The notes: a model not told the origin generated them from the letters alone. A stretch of DNA of 64,000 bases from Streptomyces erythrochromogenes (GCF_036170895.1 NZ_CP108036.1:6607501-6671500), one strand, 5' to 3'. Shown: positions 18,468-33,697, numbered from the stretch's first letter. A program made the numbers and translations.

Positions 18468-18968
18468 TCAGACGTCCTCGTGCGCCACCGCGCGGCGGGC
18501 GTCCGCGTCCAGCACGCCCCAGCTGATGAGCTGCTCGGTCAGGACCGAGGGCGACTGGTCGTAGATGACGGCCAGGGTGCGCAGGTCGTCCTGGCGGATC
18601 GACAGCACCTTGCCGTTGTAGTCCCCGCGCTGGCTCTGGATCGTCGCCGCGTAACGCTGCAGCGGGCCGGCCTTCTCGGCGGGGACGCCCGCCAGGCGCT
18701 CCAGGTCGAGGCGCAGCTTCGGCGGCGGCTCGGCCGCTCCGCCGGGAGTCGTGCCCGGCAGCAGTTCCTGCACCGGCACCCCGTAGAAGTCCGCCAGTTC
18801 GGCAAGGCGCTGGACGGTCACGGCGCGGTCCCCGCGCTCGTACGACCCGACCACCACGGCCTTCCAACGGCCCTGCGACTTCTCCTCGACACCGTGGAGG
18901 GAAAGGCCCTGCTGGGTGCGGATGGCGCGGAGCTTGGCCCCGAGCTGTTTGGCGTATTCGCTGGACAT
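18468..18968 (-). CDS. bldD: Developmental master regulator BldD
   Basis: Predicted 166 residues. The N-terminal XRE-type HTH (about residues 10-70, with VGSYERGDRAVTVQRLAELA) binds DNA. The C-terminal domain carries the cyclic-di-GMP signature RxD-X8-RxxD, here RGD-YNGKVLSI-RQDD near residues 114-128. BldD bound to a c-di-GMP tetramer represses sporulation genes during vegetative growth in Streptomyces. It is monocistronic, on the opposite strand to the pyr and aro operons, and has an operator-like palindrome upstream. Its presence firmly marks the organism as a sporulating actinomycete. Confidence 0.96.
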   Translation of the reverse strand: MSSEYAKQLGAKLRAIRTQQGLSLHGVEEKSQGRWKAVVVGSYERGDRAVTVQRLAELADFYGVPVQELLPGTTPGGAAEPPPKLRLDLERLAGVPAEKAGPLQRYAATIQSQRGDYNGKVLSIRQDDLRTLAVIYDQSPSVLTEQLISWGVLDADARRAVAHEDV

Positions 18969-19047
18969 AACGCTCCCGGACGCTGTGACGCTGTGACTGT
19001 ATGGACACTGCGACTACGTAACTACGTGCGGCTCCGCCGCGCGGCTG

Positions 19048-19067
19048 GTAACTCACTGTGAGGTTAC
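19048..19067. promoter_or_regulatory. Putative BldD operator upstream of bldD
   Basis: GTAACTCACTGTGAGGTTAC contains half-sites CTCAC and GTGAG in inverted orientation, with flanking GTAAC/GTTAC arms offset by one base. BldD is known to bind inverted AGTGA/TCACC-type half-sites and to repress its own promoter. The site is 80 bp upstream of the bldD start, which fits autoregulation. The assignment is by motif and position only. Confidence 0.55.
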
Positions 19068-19210
19068 GCAGCGTTACTTGGGTGCGTCAAGCCGAATGGT
19101 CTCCCTCCCCCCGCGAGGGCGGCGCCAGCAGCCCCGTGAGCGCCCCCGCGCCACCCCCGGGTGCCGACCCACCGCCGACGCCCTGGTACCGTGGGAGACG
19201 TACATCAGAC

Positions 19211-19831
<621 letters not shown>

Positions 19832-19844
19832 CCCACCACGACGA

Positions 19845-19863
19845 CGGACCCCGGCGGGGTCCG
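19845..19863. terminator. Short hairpin after pyrR
   Basis: CGGACCCC and GGGGTCCG form a perfect 8-bp stem with a 3-base loop, 14 bp after the pyrR stop. No U-run follows. It may lower expression of downstream genes or protect an mRNA end. Just beyond it, at 19894-19923, a 15-bp tandem repeat (CTGCACGTC[C/A]GTCCG, one mismatch) precedes pyrB. Confidence 0.5.
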
Positions 19864-19960
19864 CGCCGAGCCCTGCCCTGCCCGCTCGCACCCCTGCACG
19901 TCCGTCCGCTGCACGTCAGTCCGCCTGCACCACGCCCTCCCGACCTACGGAGCCATCCAG

Positions 19961-20956
19961 ATGAAGCGCCACCTCATCTCGGCCGCCGATCTCACGCGCG
20001 ACGACGCCGTCCTGATCCTCGACACCGCCGAGGAGATGGCCCGCGTCGCGGACCGGCCGATCAAGAAGCTGCCCACCCTGCGCGGCCTCACCGTCGTCAA
20101 CCTCTTCTTCGAGGACTCGACCCGCACCCGGATCTCCTTCGAGGCGGCCGCCAAGCGGCTCTCCGCCGACGTCATCAACTTCTCCGCCAAGGGTTCCTCG
20201 GTTTCCAAGGGCGAATCCCTGAAGGACACCGCGCTGACCCTGGAGGCGATGGGCGCCGACGCCGTCGTCATCCGCCACCACGCCTCCGGCGCCCCCTACC
20301 GGCTCGCGACCTCCGGCTGGATCGACTCCGCCGTCGTCAACGCCGGCGACGGCACCCACGAGCACCCCACCCAGGCCCTGCTGGACGCCTTCACCATGCG
20401 CCGCCGCCTCGTCGGCCGCGACGCGGGCCTCGGCAAGGACCTCGGCGGCCGCCGCATCACCATCGTCGGCGACGTCCTGCACAGCCGCGTGGCCCGCTCC
20501 AACGTCCACCTGCTGCACACCCTCGGCGCCGAGGTCACCCTGGTGGCGCCGCCCACGCTGGTCCCGATCGGCGTCGAGACCTGGCCGTGCGAGGTCTCGT
20601 ACAGCCTCGACGACGTGCTGCCGAAGTCCGATGCGGTGATGATGCTGCGTGTGCAGCGCGAACGCATGAACGCCGCCTTCTTCCCGACCGAGCGCGAGTA
20701 CTCCCGCCGCTACGGCCTCGACGGCGACCGCATGGCCAAGATGCCCGAGCACGCCATCGTGATGCACCCCGGCCCGATGAACCGCGGCATGGAGATCACC
20801 GCCCAGGTCGCGGACTCCGACCGCTGCACGGCCGTCGAGCAGGTCGCCAACGGCGTCTCCACCCGGATGGCCGTCCTCTACCTGCTGCTCGGAGGCTCCG
20901 AGCCCGCCGTCACGACCACCCCCGCCGCCCCCGCCCGTACCGAGGAGAGCAAGTAA
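19961..20956 (+). CDS. pyrB: Aspartate carbamoyltransferase catalytic subunit
   Basis: Predicted 331 residues. It makes carbamoyl aspartate from carbamoyl phosphate and aspartate. The carbamoyl-phosphate motif [12 protein letters not shown] is near residue 47, and [11 protein letters not shown] and [10 protein letters not shown] are conserved. No pyrI regulatory subunit is present nearby. The C-terminus has an alanine/proline tail ([14 protein letters not shown]). The stop is 2 bp before pyrC. Confidence 0.96.
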   Translation: MKRHLISAADLTRDDAVLILDTAEEMARVADRPIKKLPTLRGLTVVNLFFEDSTRTRISFEAAAKRLSADVINFSAKGSSVSKGESLKDTALTLEAMGADAVVIRHHASGAPYRLATSGWIDSAVVNAGDGTHEHPTQALLDAFTMRRRLVGRDAGLGKDLGGRRITIVGDVLHSRVARSNVHLLHTLGAEVTLVAPPTLVPIGVETWPCEVSYSLDDVLPKSDAVMMLRVQRERMNAAFFPTEREYSRRYGLDGDRMAKMPEHAIVMHPGPMNRGMEITAQVADSDRCTAVEQVANGVSTRMAVLYLLLGGSEPAVTTTPAAPARTEESK

Positions 20957-20958
20957 CC

Positions 20959-22245
20959 ATGAGCAAGATCCTTATCCGTGGCGCGAAGGTACTCGGCGGC
21001 GAGGCGCAGGACGTCCTGATCGACGGCGAGACCATCGCCGAGGTGGGCCGGAACCTGTCCGCCGAGGGCGCGACCGTCATCGAGGCCGAGGGCCAGGTCC
21101 TCCTCCCCGGCCTCGTCGACCTGCACACCCACCTGCGCGAGCCGGGCCGCGAGGACTCCGAGACCGTCCTGACCGGCACCCGCGCCGCCGCCTCCGGCGG
21201 CTACACCGCCGTCTTCGCCATGGCGAACACCTTCCCCGTCGCCGACACCGCCGGCGTCGTCGAGCAGGTCTGGCGCCTGGGCAAGGAATCCGGCTACTGC
21301 GACGTGCAGCCCATCGGCGCCGTCACCGTCGGCCTGGAGGGCAAGCAGCTCTCCGAACTCGGCGCCATGCACGAGTCCGCCGCCCGCGTCACCGTCTTCT
21401 CCGACGACGGCAAGTGCGTCGACGACGCCGTGATCATGCGCCGCGCCCTGGAATACGTGAAGGCCTTCGGCGGCGTCGTCGCCCAGCACGCCCAGGAGCC
21501 CCGCCTCACCGAGGGCGCCCAGATGAACGAGGGCATCGTCTCCGCCGAACTCGGCCTCGGCGGCTGGCCCGCCGTCGCCGAAGAGTCGATCATCGCCCGC
21601 GACGTCCTCCTCGCCGAGCACGTCGGCTCCCGCGTCCACATCTGCCACCTCTCCACCGCCGGCTCCGTCGAGATCGTCCGCTGGGCCAAGTCCCGCGGCA
21701 TCGACGTCACCGCCGAGGTCACCCCGCACCACCTGCTCCTCACCGACGAACTCGTCCGCTCGTACAACGCGGTCTACAAGGTCAACCCGCCGCTGCGCAC
21801 CGAGCGCGACGTCATGGCCCTGCGCGAGGCCCTCGCCGACGGCACGATCGACATCGTCGCCACCGACCACGCCCCGCACCCGCACGAGGACAAGGACTGC
21901 GAGTGGGCCGCCGCCGCCATGGGCATGGTCGGCCTGGAGACCGCGCTCTCCGTCGTCCAGCAGACGATGGTGGAGACCGGGCTGCTCGACTGGGCGGGCG
22001 TCGCCGAGCGCATGAGCTTCGCCCCGGCCCGCATCGGCAGTCTCGAGAACCACGGCCGTCCCGTCTCGGCAGGTGAACCCGCGAACCTGACCTTGGTCGA
22101 TACCTCGTACCGTGGTGTCGTGGACCCCGCACACTTCGCCTCCCGCAGCCGCAACACGCCTTACGAGGGCCGTGAGCTGCCGGGACGCGTCACTCACACC
22201 TTCCTGCGGGGCCGGGCAACGGTCGTGGACGGGAAACTGGCGTGA
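20959..22245 (+). CDS. pyrC: Dihydroorotase
   Basis: Predicted 428 residues, class I (multifunctional-type) amidohydrolase. It closes carbamoyl aspartate to dihydroorotate. Zinc ligands are visible in [10 protein letters not shown], the later HAQ and HICHLST motifs, and the catalytic aspartate in ATDHAPH. The ATG at 20959 follows pyrB directly. The 3' end overlaps the next gene by GTGA. Confidence 0.95.
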   Translation: MSKILIRGAKVLGGEAQDVLIDGETIAEVGRNLSAEGATVIEAEGQVLLPGLVDLHTHLREPGREDSETVLTGTRAAASGGYTAVFAMANTFPVADTAGVVEQVWRLGKESGYCDVQPIGAVTVGLEGKQLSELGAMHESAARVTVFSDDGKCVDDAVIMRRALEYVKAFGGVVAQHAQEPRLTEGAQMNEGIVSAELGLGGWPAVAEESIIARDVLLAEHVGSRVHICHLSTAGSVEIVRWAKSRGIDVTAEVTPHHLLLTDELVRSYNAVYKVNPPLRTERDVMALREALADGTIDIVATDHAPHPHEDKDCEWAAAAMGMVGLETALSVVQQTMVETGLLDWAGVAERMSFAPARIGSLENHGRPVSAGEPANLTLVDTSYRGVVDPAHFASRSRNTPYEGRELPGRVTHTFLRGRATVVDGKLA

Positions 22246-22823
22246 CACCTGCAGTAATCCAACTGGCCGCCGAGGCCGCCGAACGACAGTCGGCGGAGGT
22301 GACCAACGTAGGCGCCCGCATCGCATGGGTGGTCGGCCTGGTCGTCTTCATCGCGTTCGTGTACTGGCTGATGCGGCAGGGCTGGAAATGGCGAGGGGCC
22401 CTGCAGAACGATCTGCCCGAACTCCCCGCCGCCCCCGACGGACTCCCCGAGCACCGGCTGGCACTCACCGGCCGGTACCACGGGTCCACCACCGCCGGGC
22501 AGTGGCTCGACCGGATCGTCGCCCACGGCCTGGGCGTCCGCAGTCGGGTCGAGCTCACGCTCACCGACGCGGGCCTGGACGTGGTCCGACCGGGTGCCAA
22601 CGACTTCTTCGTACCGGCCGCGCAGCTGCGCGGCGCCCGCCTCGACAAGGGAATCGCGGGCAAGGTACTCACCGAGGGCGGTCTGCTCGTCGTCACATGG
22701 GCGCACGGCGACAAGCTGATCGACTCCGGATTCCGCTCCGACCGCGCGGCCGAACACGCCGCATGGGTCGAAGCGATCAACCTCATGAACTCATCCATCA
22801 CGACGGAAGGCGCCGAACGATGA
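22242..22823 (+). CDS. Membrane protein of the pyr operon (Rv1382-like position)
   Basis: Predicted 193 residues. One N-terminal membrane span ([18 protein letters not shown]) is followed by a soluble domain with a beta-rich look ([20 protein letters not shown]) that could be PH-like. It overlaps pyrC and carA by 4 bp each, so its synthesis is tied to pyrimidine enzymes. A protein in the same place occurs in mycobacteria between pyrC and carA (Rv1382). No enzyme motif is visible and its role is unknown. Confidence 0.75.
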   Translation: MTPAVIQLAAEAAERQSAEVTNVGARIAWVVGLVVFIAFVYWLMRQGWKWRGALQNDLPELPAAPDGLPEHRLALTGRYHGSTTAGQWLDRIVAHGLGVRSRVELTLTDAGLDVVRPGANDFFVPAAQLRGARLDKGIAGKVLTEGGLLVVTWAHGDKLIDSGFRSDRAAEHAAWVEAINLMNSSITTEGAER

Positions 22824-23960
22824 CGACCTCCACCAGGGGAGCAGCCAAAGCTCCCGCCGTACTCGTCCTGGAGGACGGCCGCATCTTCCGCGGCCGCGCC
22901 TACGGCGCAGTGGGGGAGACCTTCGGCGAGGCCGTGTTCTCCACCGGCATGACCGGATACCAGGAGACCCTCACCGACCCGTCGTACCACCGGCAGGTCG
23001 TCGTCATGACCGCCCCCCACGTGGGCAACACCGGCGTCAACGACGAGGACCCCGAGTCCTCCCGCATCTGGGTCTCCGGCTACGTCGTGCGCGACCCCGC
23101 CCGCGTCCCCTCCAACTGGCGCTCCCGGCGCACGCTGGACGAGGAGCTCGTCAAGCAGGGCGTCGTCGGCATCTCCGGCATCGACACCCGCGCCCTGACC
23201 CGCCACCTGCGCGAGCGCGGCGCCATGCGCGTCGGCATCTTCTCCGGCGAGGCCTGGGTCGGCATCCGCGACGAGGCCCTGCTGGCCAAGGTCCGCTCCC
23301 AGCCCGAGATGAAGGGCGCGAACCTCTCCGCCGAGGTCGCCACCAAGGAGACGTACGTCGTCCCCGCCATCGGCGAGAAGCGCTTCACCGTCGCCGCCGT
23401 CGACCTCGGCATCAAGGGCATGACCCCGCACCGCATGGCCGAGCGCGGCATCGAGGTCCACGTGCTGCCCGCCACCGCCACCGTCGAGGACGTCTACGCC
23501 GTCAACCCCGACGGCGTGTTCTTCTCCAACGGCCCGGGCGACCCGGCCACCGCCGACGGCCCCGTCGCCGTCATGCAGGGCGTCCTGGAGCGCAAGACCC
23601 CGCTCTTCGGCATCTGCTTCGGCAACCAGATCCTCGGCCGCGCCCTCGGCTTCGGCACCTACAAGCTGAAGTACGGCCACCGCGGCATCAACCAGCCGGT
23701 CCAGGACCGGACCACCGGCAAGGTCGAGGTCACCGCGCACAACCACGGCTTCGCCGTGGACGCGCCCCTCGACAGGGTCTCCGAGACCCCCTACGGCCGC
23801 GCCGAGGTCTCCCACGTCTGCCTGAACGACCAGGTCGTCGAAGGCCTCCAGCTGCTCGACCAGCCGGCCTTCTCCGTCCAGTACCACCCCGAAGCGGCCG
23901 CCGGCCCGCACGACGCCGCGTACCTCTTCGACCGCTTCGTATCCCTGATGGAGGCCGAGC

Positions 23961-23968
<8 letters not shown>
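22820..23968 (+). CDS. carA: Carbamoyl-phosphate synthase small (glutaminase) subunit
   Basis: Predicted 382 residues. It releases ammonia from glutamine for CarB. The class I glutamine amidotransferase triad is seen as GICFGNQ (nucleophile Cys) and [11 protein letters not shown] (His, Glu). The N-terminal dimerisation domain includes [20 protein letters not shown] overlaps the upstream stop (ATGA), and the 3' end overlaps carB by 8 bp. Confidence 0.96.
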
Positions 23969-27269
<3,301 letters not shown>

Positions 27270-27292
27270 GCACCCGTACAGCCCGGACAGGG

Positions 27293-27330
27293 AGAGGGGG
27301 ACACCGGTTTCACGACGGGTGTCCCCCTCT
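27293..27330. terminator. Hairpin between carB and pyrD
   Basis: A perfect 13-bp stem (AGAGGGGGACACC with GGTGTCCCCCTCT) has a 12-base loop. There is no U-run. It lies 23 bp after carB and 28 bp before pyrD and may partly end transcription or set pyrD-pyrF at a lower level. Confidence 0.6.
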
Positions 27331-27358
27331 TCACGAGCGCAGAGGGATCCTCTCGACG

Positions 27359-28468
27359 ATGTACAAGATCTTCTTCAACCTGGTCTTCAAGCGGATGGAC
27401 CCGGAAGCCGCCCACTACATGGCCTTCCGCTGGATCCGCCTCGCGGCCCGCACCCCCGTGCTGCGCACCTTCGTGGCGGCCGCCCTGGCCCCGCGCCACA
27501 AGGAGCTGCGCACCGAGGCCCTGGGCCTGCGCATGCACGGCCCCTTCGGGCTCGCGGCGGGCTTCGACAAGAACGCCGTCGCCATCGACGGCATGTCGAT
27601 GCTCGGCTTCGACCACATCGAGATCGGCACGGTCACCGCCGAGCCGCAGCCCGGCAACCCCAAGAAGCGGCTCTTCCGGCTCGTGCCGGACCGCGCCCTG
27701 ATCAACCGCATGGGCTTCAACAACGAGGGCTCGGCGGCCGTCGCGGCCCGCCTGGCGGCCCGCGAGGCGGTCTTCAGGACGACCGTCGGCGTCAACATCG
27801 GCAAGACGAAGGTCGTGCCCGAGGAGGAGGCCGTGGGGGACTACGTCACCTCCACCGAGCGGCTCGCCCGCCACGCCGACTACCTCGTCGTCAACGTCTC
27901 CTCCCCGAACACCCCCGGCCTGCGCAACCTCCAGGCCACCGAGTCGCTGCGCCCGCTGCTGACGGCCGTGCGCGAGGCCGCGGACCGCACCGTGACCGAC
28001 CGCCGCGTCCCCCTGCTGGTCAAGATCGCCCCCGACCTCGCGGACGAGGACGTCGACGCCGTCGCCGACCTGGCCCTGGAGCTCGGCCTCGACGGCATCA
28101 TCGCCACGAACACCACCATCGCCCGGGAGGGCCTCGGCCTGAAGTCCTCCCCGTCCCTGGTCAAGGAGACCGGCGGACTCTCCGGCGCGCCCGTCAAGGA
28201 GCGCTCCCTGGAGGTCCTGCGGCGCCTGTACGCCCGTGTGGGCGACCGCCTGGTGCTGGTGGGGGTCGGCGGCATCGAGAACGCCGAGGACGCCTGGCAG
28301 CGCATCCTGGCCGGCGCCACGCTGATCCAGGGCTACAGCGCCTTCATCTACGAGGGCCCCTTCTACGCCCGCGCCATCCACAAGGGCCTGGCCGCACGCC
28401 TGGCCGCCAGCCCGTACGCGACGCTCGCCGACGCGGTGGGCGCCGAGACCCGAAAGGCCGCACAGTGA
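27359..28468 (+). CDS. pyrD: Dihydroorotate dehydrogenase (quinone), class 2
   Basis: Predicted 369 residues. It oxidises dihydroorotate to orotate with FMN and passes electrons to menaquinone at the membrane. The N-terminal amphipathic helix typical of class 2 enzymes is present ([20 protein letters not shown]). FMN contacts AAGFDKNA and [11 protein letters not shown] and the catalytic serine in [11 protein letters not shown] are visible. ATG at 27359. The stop overlaps pyrF (GTGA). Confidence 0.95.
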   Translation: MYKIFFNLVFKRMDPEAAHYMAFRWIRLAARTPVLRTFVAAALAPRHKELRTEALGLRMHGPFGLAAGFDKNAVAIDGMSMLGFDHIEIGTVTAEPQPGNPKKRLFRLVPDRALINRMGFNNEGSAAVAARLAAREAVFRTTVGVNIGKTKVVPEEEAVGDYVTSTERLARHADYLVVNVSSPNTPGLRNLQATESLRPLLTAVREAADRTVTDRRVPLLVKIAPDLADEDVDAVADLALELGLDGIIATNTTIAREGLGLKSSPSLVKETGGLSGAPVKERSLEVLRRLYARVGDRLVLVGVGGIENAEDAWQRILAGATLIQGYSAFIYEGPFYARAIHKGLAARLAASPYATLADAVGAETRKAAQ

Positions 28469-29304
28469 CCCTGACCCCGTTCGGCACCCGCCTGCGCGCC
28501 GCGATGGACTCCCGCGGCCCGCTGTGCGTGGGCATCGACCCGCACGCCGCCCTGCTGGCGCAGTGGGGCCTCCAGGACGACATCGCGGGTCTGGAGCGCT
28601 TCTCCCGCACGGTCGTCGAGGCGCTCGCGGAGTCGGTGGCGGTCTTCAAGCCGCAGGCCGCCTTCTTCGAGCGGTTCGGCTCCAAGGGCGTCGCCGTCCT
28701 GGAGCAGACCGTCGCGGACGCCCGGGCGGCCGGAACCCTGGTCGTCATGGACGCCAAGCGGGGCGACATCGGCTCGACGATGGCCGCGTACGCCTCGGCC
28801 TTCCTGGACCCGGCCTCGCCGCTGTTCTCGGACGCGCTGACGGTGTCCCCGTACCTGGGCTACGGCTCCCTCGCCCCCGCGGTCGAGCTGGCGCGCGAGT
28901 CGGGCGCCGGCCTGTTCGTCCTGGCCCTGACGTCGAACCCGGAGGGCGCCGAGGTCCAGCGGGCGGTCCGTGAGGACGGCCGGACCATCGGGGCCACGAT
29001 GCTGGCGCACCTGGCCGCGGAGAACGCGGACGCCTCCCCGATGGGATCCTTCGGCGCGGTGGTCGGCGCCACCCTGGGCGATCTGTCCTCCTTCGACCTG
29101 GACATCAACGGCCCGCTGCTGGCCCCCGGCATCGGCGCGCAGGGCGCGACCGCGGCGGACCTGCCGGCGGTCTTCGGCAAGGCCGTGCGCAACGTGGTCC
29201 CGAACGTCTCGCGGGGCGTCCTCAAGCACGGACCGGACGTCACGGCGCTGCGCGGCGCGGCCCGCCGCTTCTCCGACGAGATCCGCGAGGCCGTTTCCGC
29301 GTAA
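28465..29304 (+). CDS. pyrF: Orotidine 5'-phosphate decarboxylase
   Basis: Predicted 279 residues, the longer actinobacterial type. It decarboxylates OMP to UMP. The catalytic motif is MDAKRGDIGST near residue 95. The phosphate-binding end is APGIGAQGA. The GTG start overlaps pyrD. With pyrB, C, carAB and D it completes UMP synthesis except for pyrE, which is not in the window. Confidence 0.95.
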   Translation: MTLTPFGTRLRAAMDSRGPLCVGIDPHAALLAQWGLQDDIAGLERFSRTVVEALAESVAVFKPQAAFFERFGSKGVAVLEQTVADARAAGTLVVMDAKRGDIGSTMAAYASAFLDPASPLFSDALTVSPYLGYGSLAPAVELARESGAGLFVLALTSNPEGAEVQRAVREDGRTIGATMLAHLAAENADASPMGSFGAVVGATLGDLSSFDLDINGPLLAPGIGAQGATAADLPAVFGKAVRNVVPNVSRGVLKHGPDVTALRGAARRFSDEIREAVSA

Positions 29305-29350
29305 GGAGTGCCGGAAGGACCCCCGAGAGACTCCTGGGAGACCCCTGTGG

Positions 29351-29382
29351 GACCCCGCTCCGCATCTGCGCGGAGTGGGGTC
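29351..29382 (+). terminator. Terminator of the pyr operon
   Basis: GACCCCGCTCCGC pairs with GCGGAGTGGGGTC (13 bp with one G-U) around a 6-base loop. It follows the pyrF stop by 46 bp. A weak T-rich stretch (CACTTTCT) follows. Confidence 0.7.
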
Positions 29383-29416
29383 TCGCACTTTCTGACGAAA
29401 ATCGAACGCTCTTCAC

Positions 29417-29442
29417 CGGACAAAACAGGGGTATTTTGTCCG
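29417..29442. promoter_or_regulatory. Perfect inverted repeat upstream of sIHF
   Basis: CGGACAAAA and TTTTGTCCG form a perfect 9-bp inverted repeat with an 8-base spacer. It is much more AT-rich than its surroundings and lies about 200 bp before the sIHF start, in the 336-bp gap after pyrF. It looks like a dyad operator. The protein that binds it cannot be named from sequence. Confidence 0.5.
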
Positions 29443-29640
29443 TGATGTACGGTTCAGCGGAGGCTGACCAGGACTTTTCGTTCGTTCTCGCTGACTGGAG
29501 CGGTGTTGGCCGCTAGTCTCCGAGCAGAGTGAACGTGCAGCGAACGAGTTCCATCGCTGTTCGGGAGCTCGCCTGGTGTGGTGCCCTTGGGTTCCCCACC
29601 GGTCCGTATCCGACAGTTCGACATCCGAGGTGACGTAGGC

Positions 29641-29964
29641 GTGGCTCTTCCGCCCCTTACCCCTGAACAGCGCGCAGCCGCGCTCGAAAAGGCCGCCGCG
29701 GCTCGCCGGGAGCGGGCCGAGGTGAAGAATCGACTCAAGCACTCCGGCGCCTCGCTCCAAGAGGTCATCAAGACGGGCCAGGAGAACGACGTCATCGGCA
29801 AGATGAAGGTCTCCGCCCTGCTGGAGTCCCTGCCTGGCGTGGGCAAGGTGCGCGCCAAGCAGATCATGGAGCGTCTCGGCATCTCCGAGTCCCGGCGTGT
29901 CCGAGGTCTCGGTTCCAACCAGATCGCCTCTCTGGAGCGTGAGTTCGGCAGCACCGGCGCCTGA
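29641..29964 (+). CDS. sihf: Actinobacterial integration host factor (nucleoid protein)
   Basis: Predicted 107 residues, starting at GTG 29641 ([18 protein letters not shown]). The basic N-terminal helix is followed by an H2TH-like region with [21 protein letters not shown], which contacts DNA. The length and sequence match Streptomyces sIHF and mycobacterial mIHF, nucleoid-associated proteins unrelated to E. coli IHF. In Streptomyces it affects chromosome compaction, sporulation and antibiotic production. An upstream in-frame start would add an unrelated leader. gmk follows, as in most actinobacteria. Confidence 0.93.
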   Translation: MALPPLTPEQRAAALEKAAAARRERAEVKNRLKHSGASLQEVIKTGQENDVIGKMKVSALLESLPGVGKVRAKQIMERLGISESRRVRGLGSNQIASLEREFGSTGA

Positions 29965-30025
29965 AGCGTCGACTGAAGTTCTCCCGGCGTTCTCAGGCAG
30001 TCCTGAGAACCTGGATAATCGCTCT

Positions 30026-30589
30026 ATGGCAGCAGAGGTTCGTCCGCGGCTGACCGTGCTCTCCGGCCCCTCAGGGGTCGGCAAGAGCACGGTCGTCGCG
30101 CATATGCGCAAGGTTCACCCCGAGGTATGGCTCTCGGTGTCGGCCACCACCCGCAAACCGCGGCCCGGTGAGCGACACGGAGTCCAGTACTTCTTCGTCA
30201 ACGACGACGAGTTCGACAAGCTGATCGCCAACGGCGAGCTGCTGGAGTGGGCCGAGTTCGCGGGCAACCGCTACGGCACACCGCGCGGCGCGGTGCTGGA
30301 GCGCCTGGAAAACGGCGAGCCCGTACTGCTGGAGATCGACCTCCAGGGCGCCCGGCTCGTCCGCGAGTCCATGCCCGAGGCCCAGCTGGTCTTCCTGGCC
30401 CCGCCGAGCTGGGAGGAGCTGGTCCGCCGGCTCACCGGCCGGGGTACCGAATCGGCCGAGGTGATCGAGCGCCGACTCGGCGCTGCCAAGATCGAACTCG
30501 CTGCCGAGTCGGAGTTCGACGTCACCCTGGTCAACACCTCCGTCGAGGACGTGGCCCGTGAGCTGCTAGCCTTGATGGAAGTTGTCTGA
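30026..30589 (+). CDS. gmk: Guanylate kinase
   Basis: Predicted 187 residues. It phosphorylates GMP to GDP. The P-loop GPSGVGKST is at residues 14-22, followed by the GMP-binding segment [13 protein letters not shown] and a lid with [13 protein letters not shown] at 30026 is chosen because it lies just upstream of the conserved [12 protein letters not shown]; an upstream in-frame start overlaps sIHF and adds unrelated sequence. Confidence 0.95.
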   Translation: MAAEVRPRLTVLSGPSGVGKSTVVAHMRKVHPEVWLSVSATTRKPRPGERHGVQYFFVNDDEFDKLIANGELLEWAEFAGNRYGTPRGAVLERLENGEPVLLEIDLQGARLVRESMPEAQLVFLAPPSWEELVRRLTGRGTESAEVIERRLGAAKIELAAESEFDVTLVNTSVEDVARELLALMEVV

Positions 30590-30663
30590 ATCGTCGGTAG
30601 ATCTTCACTGCATCGCCCGACCACAGACGGCCCAATCTTTCATCCATCTTCGGAAGGTAGAGC

Positions 30664-30936
30664 GTGTCCTCTTCCATCACTGCGCCCGAGGGCATCATCA
30701 ACCCGCCGATCGACGAGCTGCTCGAGGCCACTGACTCGAAGTACAGCCTCGTGATCTACGCGGCCAAGCGCGCGCGTCAGATCAACGCGTACTACTCGCA
30801 GCTCGGTGAGGGTCTGCTCGAGTACGTCGGCCCGCTGGTGGACACCCACGTCCACGAGAAGCCGCTTTCGATCGCGCTGCGCGAGATCAACGCGGGTCTG
30901 CTGACCTCCGAGGCCATCGAGGCCCCGGCCCAGTAA
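30664..30936 (+). CDS. rpoZ: RNA polymerase omega subunit
   Basis: Predicted 90 residues. Omega helps fold and hold beta-prime in RNA polymerase. The conserved core is [20 protein letters not shown] and [20 protein letters not shown] start with GGAAGG about 6 bp upstream. The gmk-rpoZ-coaBC order is standard. Confidence 0.95.
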   Translation: MSSSITAPEGIINPPIDELLEATDSKYSLVIYAAKRARQINAYYSQLGEGLLEYVGPLVDTHVHEKPLSIALREINAGLLTSEAIEAPAQ

Positions 30937-30954
30937 GGCACCGAGAAATTCCTT

Positions 30955-30993
30955 CACCACAGGCCCGGCAGAACATCTGCCGGGCCTGTGGTG
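30955..30993. terminator. Terminator after rpoZ
   Basis: A perfect stem of 18 bp (CACCACAGGCCCGGCAGA and its complement) with the 3-base loop ACA, 18 bp after the rpoZ stop. It separates gmk-rpoZ from coaBC. Confidence 0.85.
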
Positions 30994-31065
30994 TGTCATG
31001 GGTGGGTACGACGATCAGAGCCGAACGCGTCGGACGAGTCGAGAGTGTCAAAGGGGTGTGCGCGG

Positions 31066-32280
31066 ATGGGTAAGCCGAAGGTCGTGCTGGGCGTCAGCGG
31101 CGGGATCGCCGCCTACAAGGCGTGCGAGCTGCTGCGCCGGCTGACCGAGTCCGGGCACGACGTGCGGGTGGTGCCCACGGCGGCCTCCCTGAACTTCGTC
31201 GGCGAGGCCACCTGGGCCGCCCTCTCCGGGAACCCGGCCTCCACCGAGGTGTGGGAGACCGTCCACGAGGTGCCGCACGTGCGCATCGGCCAGAGCGCGG
31301 ACCTCGTCGTCGTCGCCCCGGCCACCGCCGACCTGCTGGCCAAGGCCGCCCACGGGCTGGCCGACGACCTGCTCACGAACACGCTGCTCACCGCCCGCTG
31401 TCCGGTCGTCTTCGCGCCCGCGATGCACACCGAGATGTGGGAGCACCCCGCCACCCAGGAGAACGTGGCCACGCTGCGCCGCCGCGGCGCCCTCGTCATC
31501 GAGCCCGCCGTGGGCCGGCTCACCGGCAAGGACACCGGCAAGGGGCGGCTGCCCGACCCCGAGGAGATCTTCGAGGTGTGCCGGCAGGTCCTGCGCCGCG
31601 GCGTGGCCGCGCCCGACCTCGCCGGGCGCCACGTCGTGATCAGCGCGGGCGGCACCCGCGAACCGCTGGACCCGGTGCGCTTCCTCGGGAACCGCTCCTC
31701 CGGCAAGCAGGGCTACGCGCTCGCCCGTACGGCCGTTGCCCGCGGGGCGCGGGTCACCCTGATCGCGGCCAACACCGCGCTGGCCGATCCCGCCGGGGTG
31801 GACGTCGTACGCGTGGGGACGGCCGTACAGCTGCGGGAAGCCGTGCTCAAGGCGGCGCCGGACGCCGACGTCGTGGTCATGGCGGCGGCCGTGGCCGACT
31901 TCCGGCCCGCCGAGTACGCCGGCGGAAAGATCAAGAAGAAGGACGGGGAGGACCCCGCTCCGGTCGCGCTCGTACGCAACCCGGACGTCCTCGCCGAGAT
32001 CTCCGCCGACCGGGCGCGCGAGGGCCAGGTGGTCGTGGGCTTCGCCGCGGAGACCGACGACGTCCTCGACAACGGCCGGGCCAAGCTCCGCCGCAAGGGA
32101 TGTGATCTTCTCGTCGTGAATGAAGTCGGGGAGGCCCGCACCTTTGGATCCGAGGAGAACGAGGCGATCATCCTCTCCTCGGACGGGTCGGAAATCCCGG
32201 TGCCCTACGGTCCGAAGGAAGCCCTCGCCGAAGCGATTTGGGACCAGGTTACGCAGCGGTATACGCCACGACGCGCCTGA
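31066..32280 (+). CDS. coaBC: Phosphopantothenoylcysteine decarboxylase / phosphopantothenate-cysteine ligase
   Basis: Predicted 404 residues, bifunctional coenzyme A enzyme. The N-terminal CoaC flavoprotein half has GVSGGIAAYKACELLRRL and the PAMHTEMW substrate clamp motif. The C-terminal CoaB half has SAGGTREPLDPVRFLGNRSS and a KIKKKDGE motif. The ATG at 31066 gives the family N-terminus MGKPKVVLGVSGG. metK follows after 197 bp. Confidence 0.95.
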   Translation: MGKPKVVLGVSGGIAAYKACELLRRLTESGHDVRVVPTAASLNFVGEATWAALSGNPASTEVWETVHEVPHVRIGQSADLVVVAPATADLLAKAAHGLADDLLTNTLLTARCPVVFAPAMHTEMWEHPATQENVATLRRRGALVIEPAVGRLTGKDTGKGRLPDPEEIFEVCRQVLRRGVAAPDLAGRHVVISAGGTREPLDPVRFLGNRSSGKQGYALARTAVARGARVTLIAANTALADPAGVDVVRVGTAVQLREAVLKAAPDADVVVMAAAVADFRPAEYAGGKIKKKDGEDPAPVALVRNPDVLAEISADRAREGQVVVGFAAETDDVLDNGRAKLRRKGCDLLVVNEVGEARTFGSEENEAIILSSDGSEIPVPYGPKEALAEAIWDQVTQRYTPRRA

Positions 32281-32477
32281 GCCGATTCCCCTTCACTCGG
32301 TCACCCCCGTACGCAAGAATGTGAGTGCCGCAGGTCACACGGCTCCCACAAGGCGAGACGGATGGTCCGCGCAACGGTGGCGACCGATAAACTGCACCTG
32401 GAACGTGATCGGGCGCAGCCCCCGATGTGGTTCCGCCAAATGATCAGCCAGCAGCCGCTGCAACCCCAGGGAGCGTT

Positions 32478-33686
<1,209 letters not shown>

Positions 33687-33697
33687 GGACCACCCGA

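Noticed and set aside
32281..32477. Possible SAM riboswitch before metK
   Set aside because: No SAM-I, SAM-II or SAM-IV core could be recognised; only short dyads are present.
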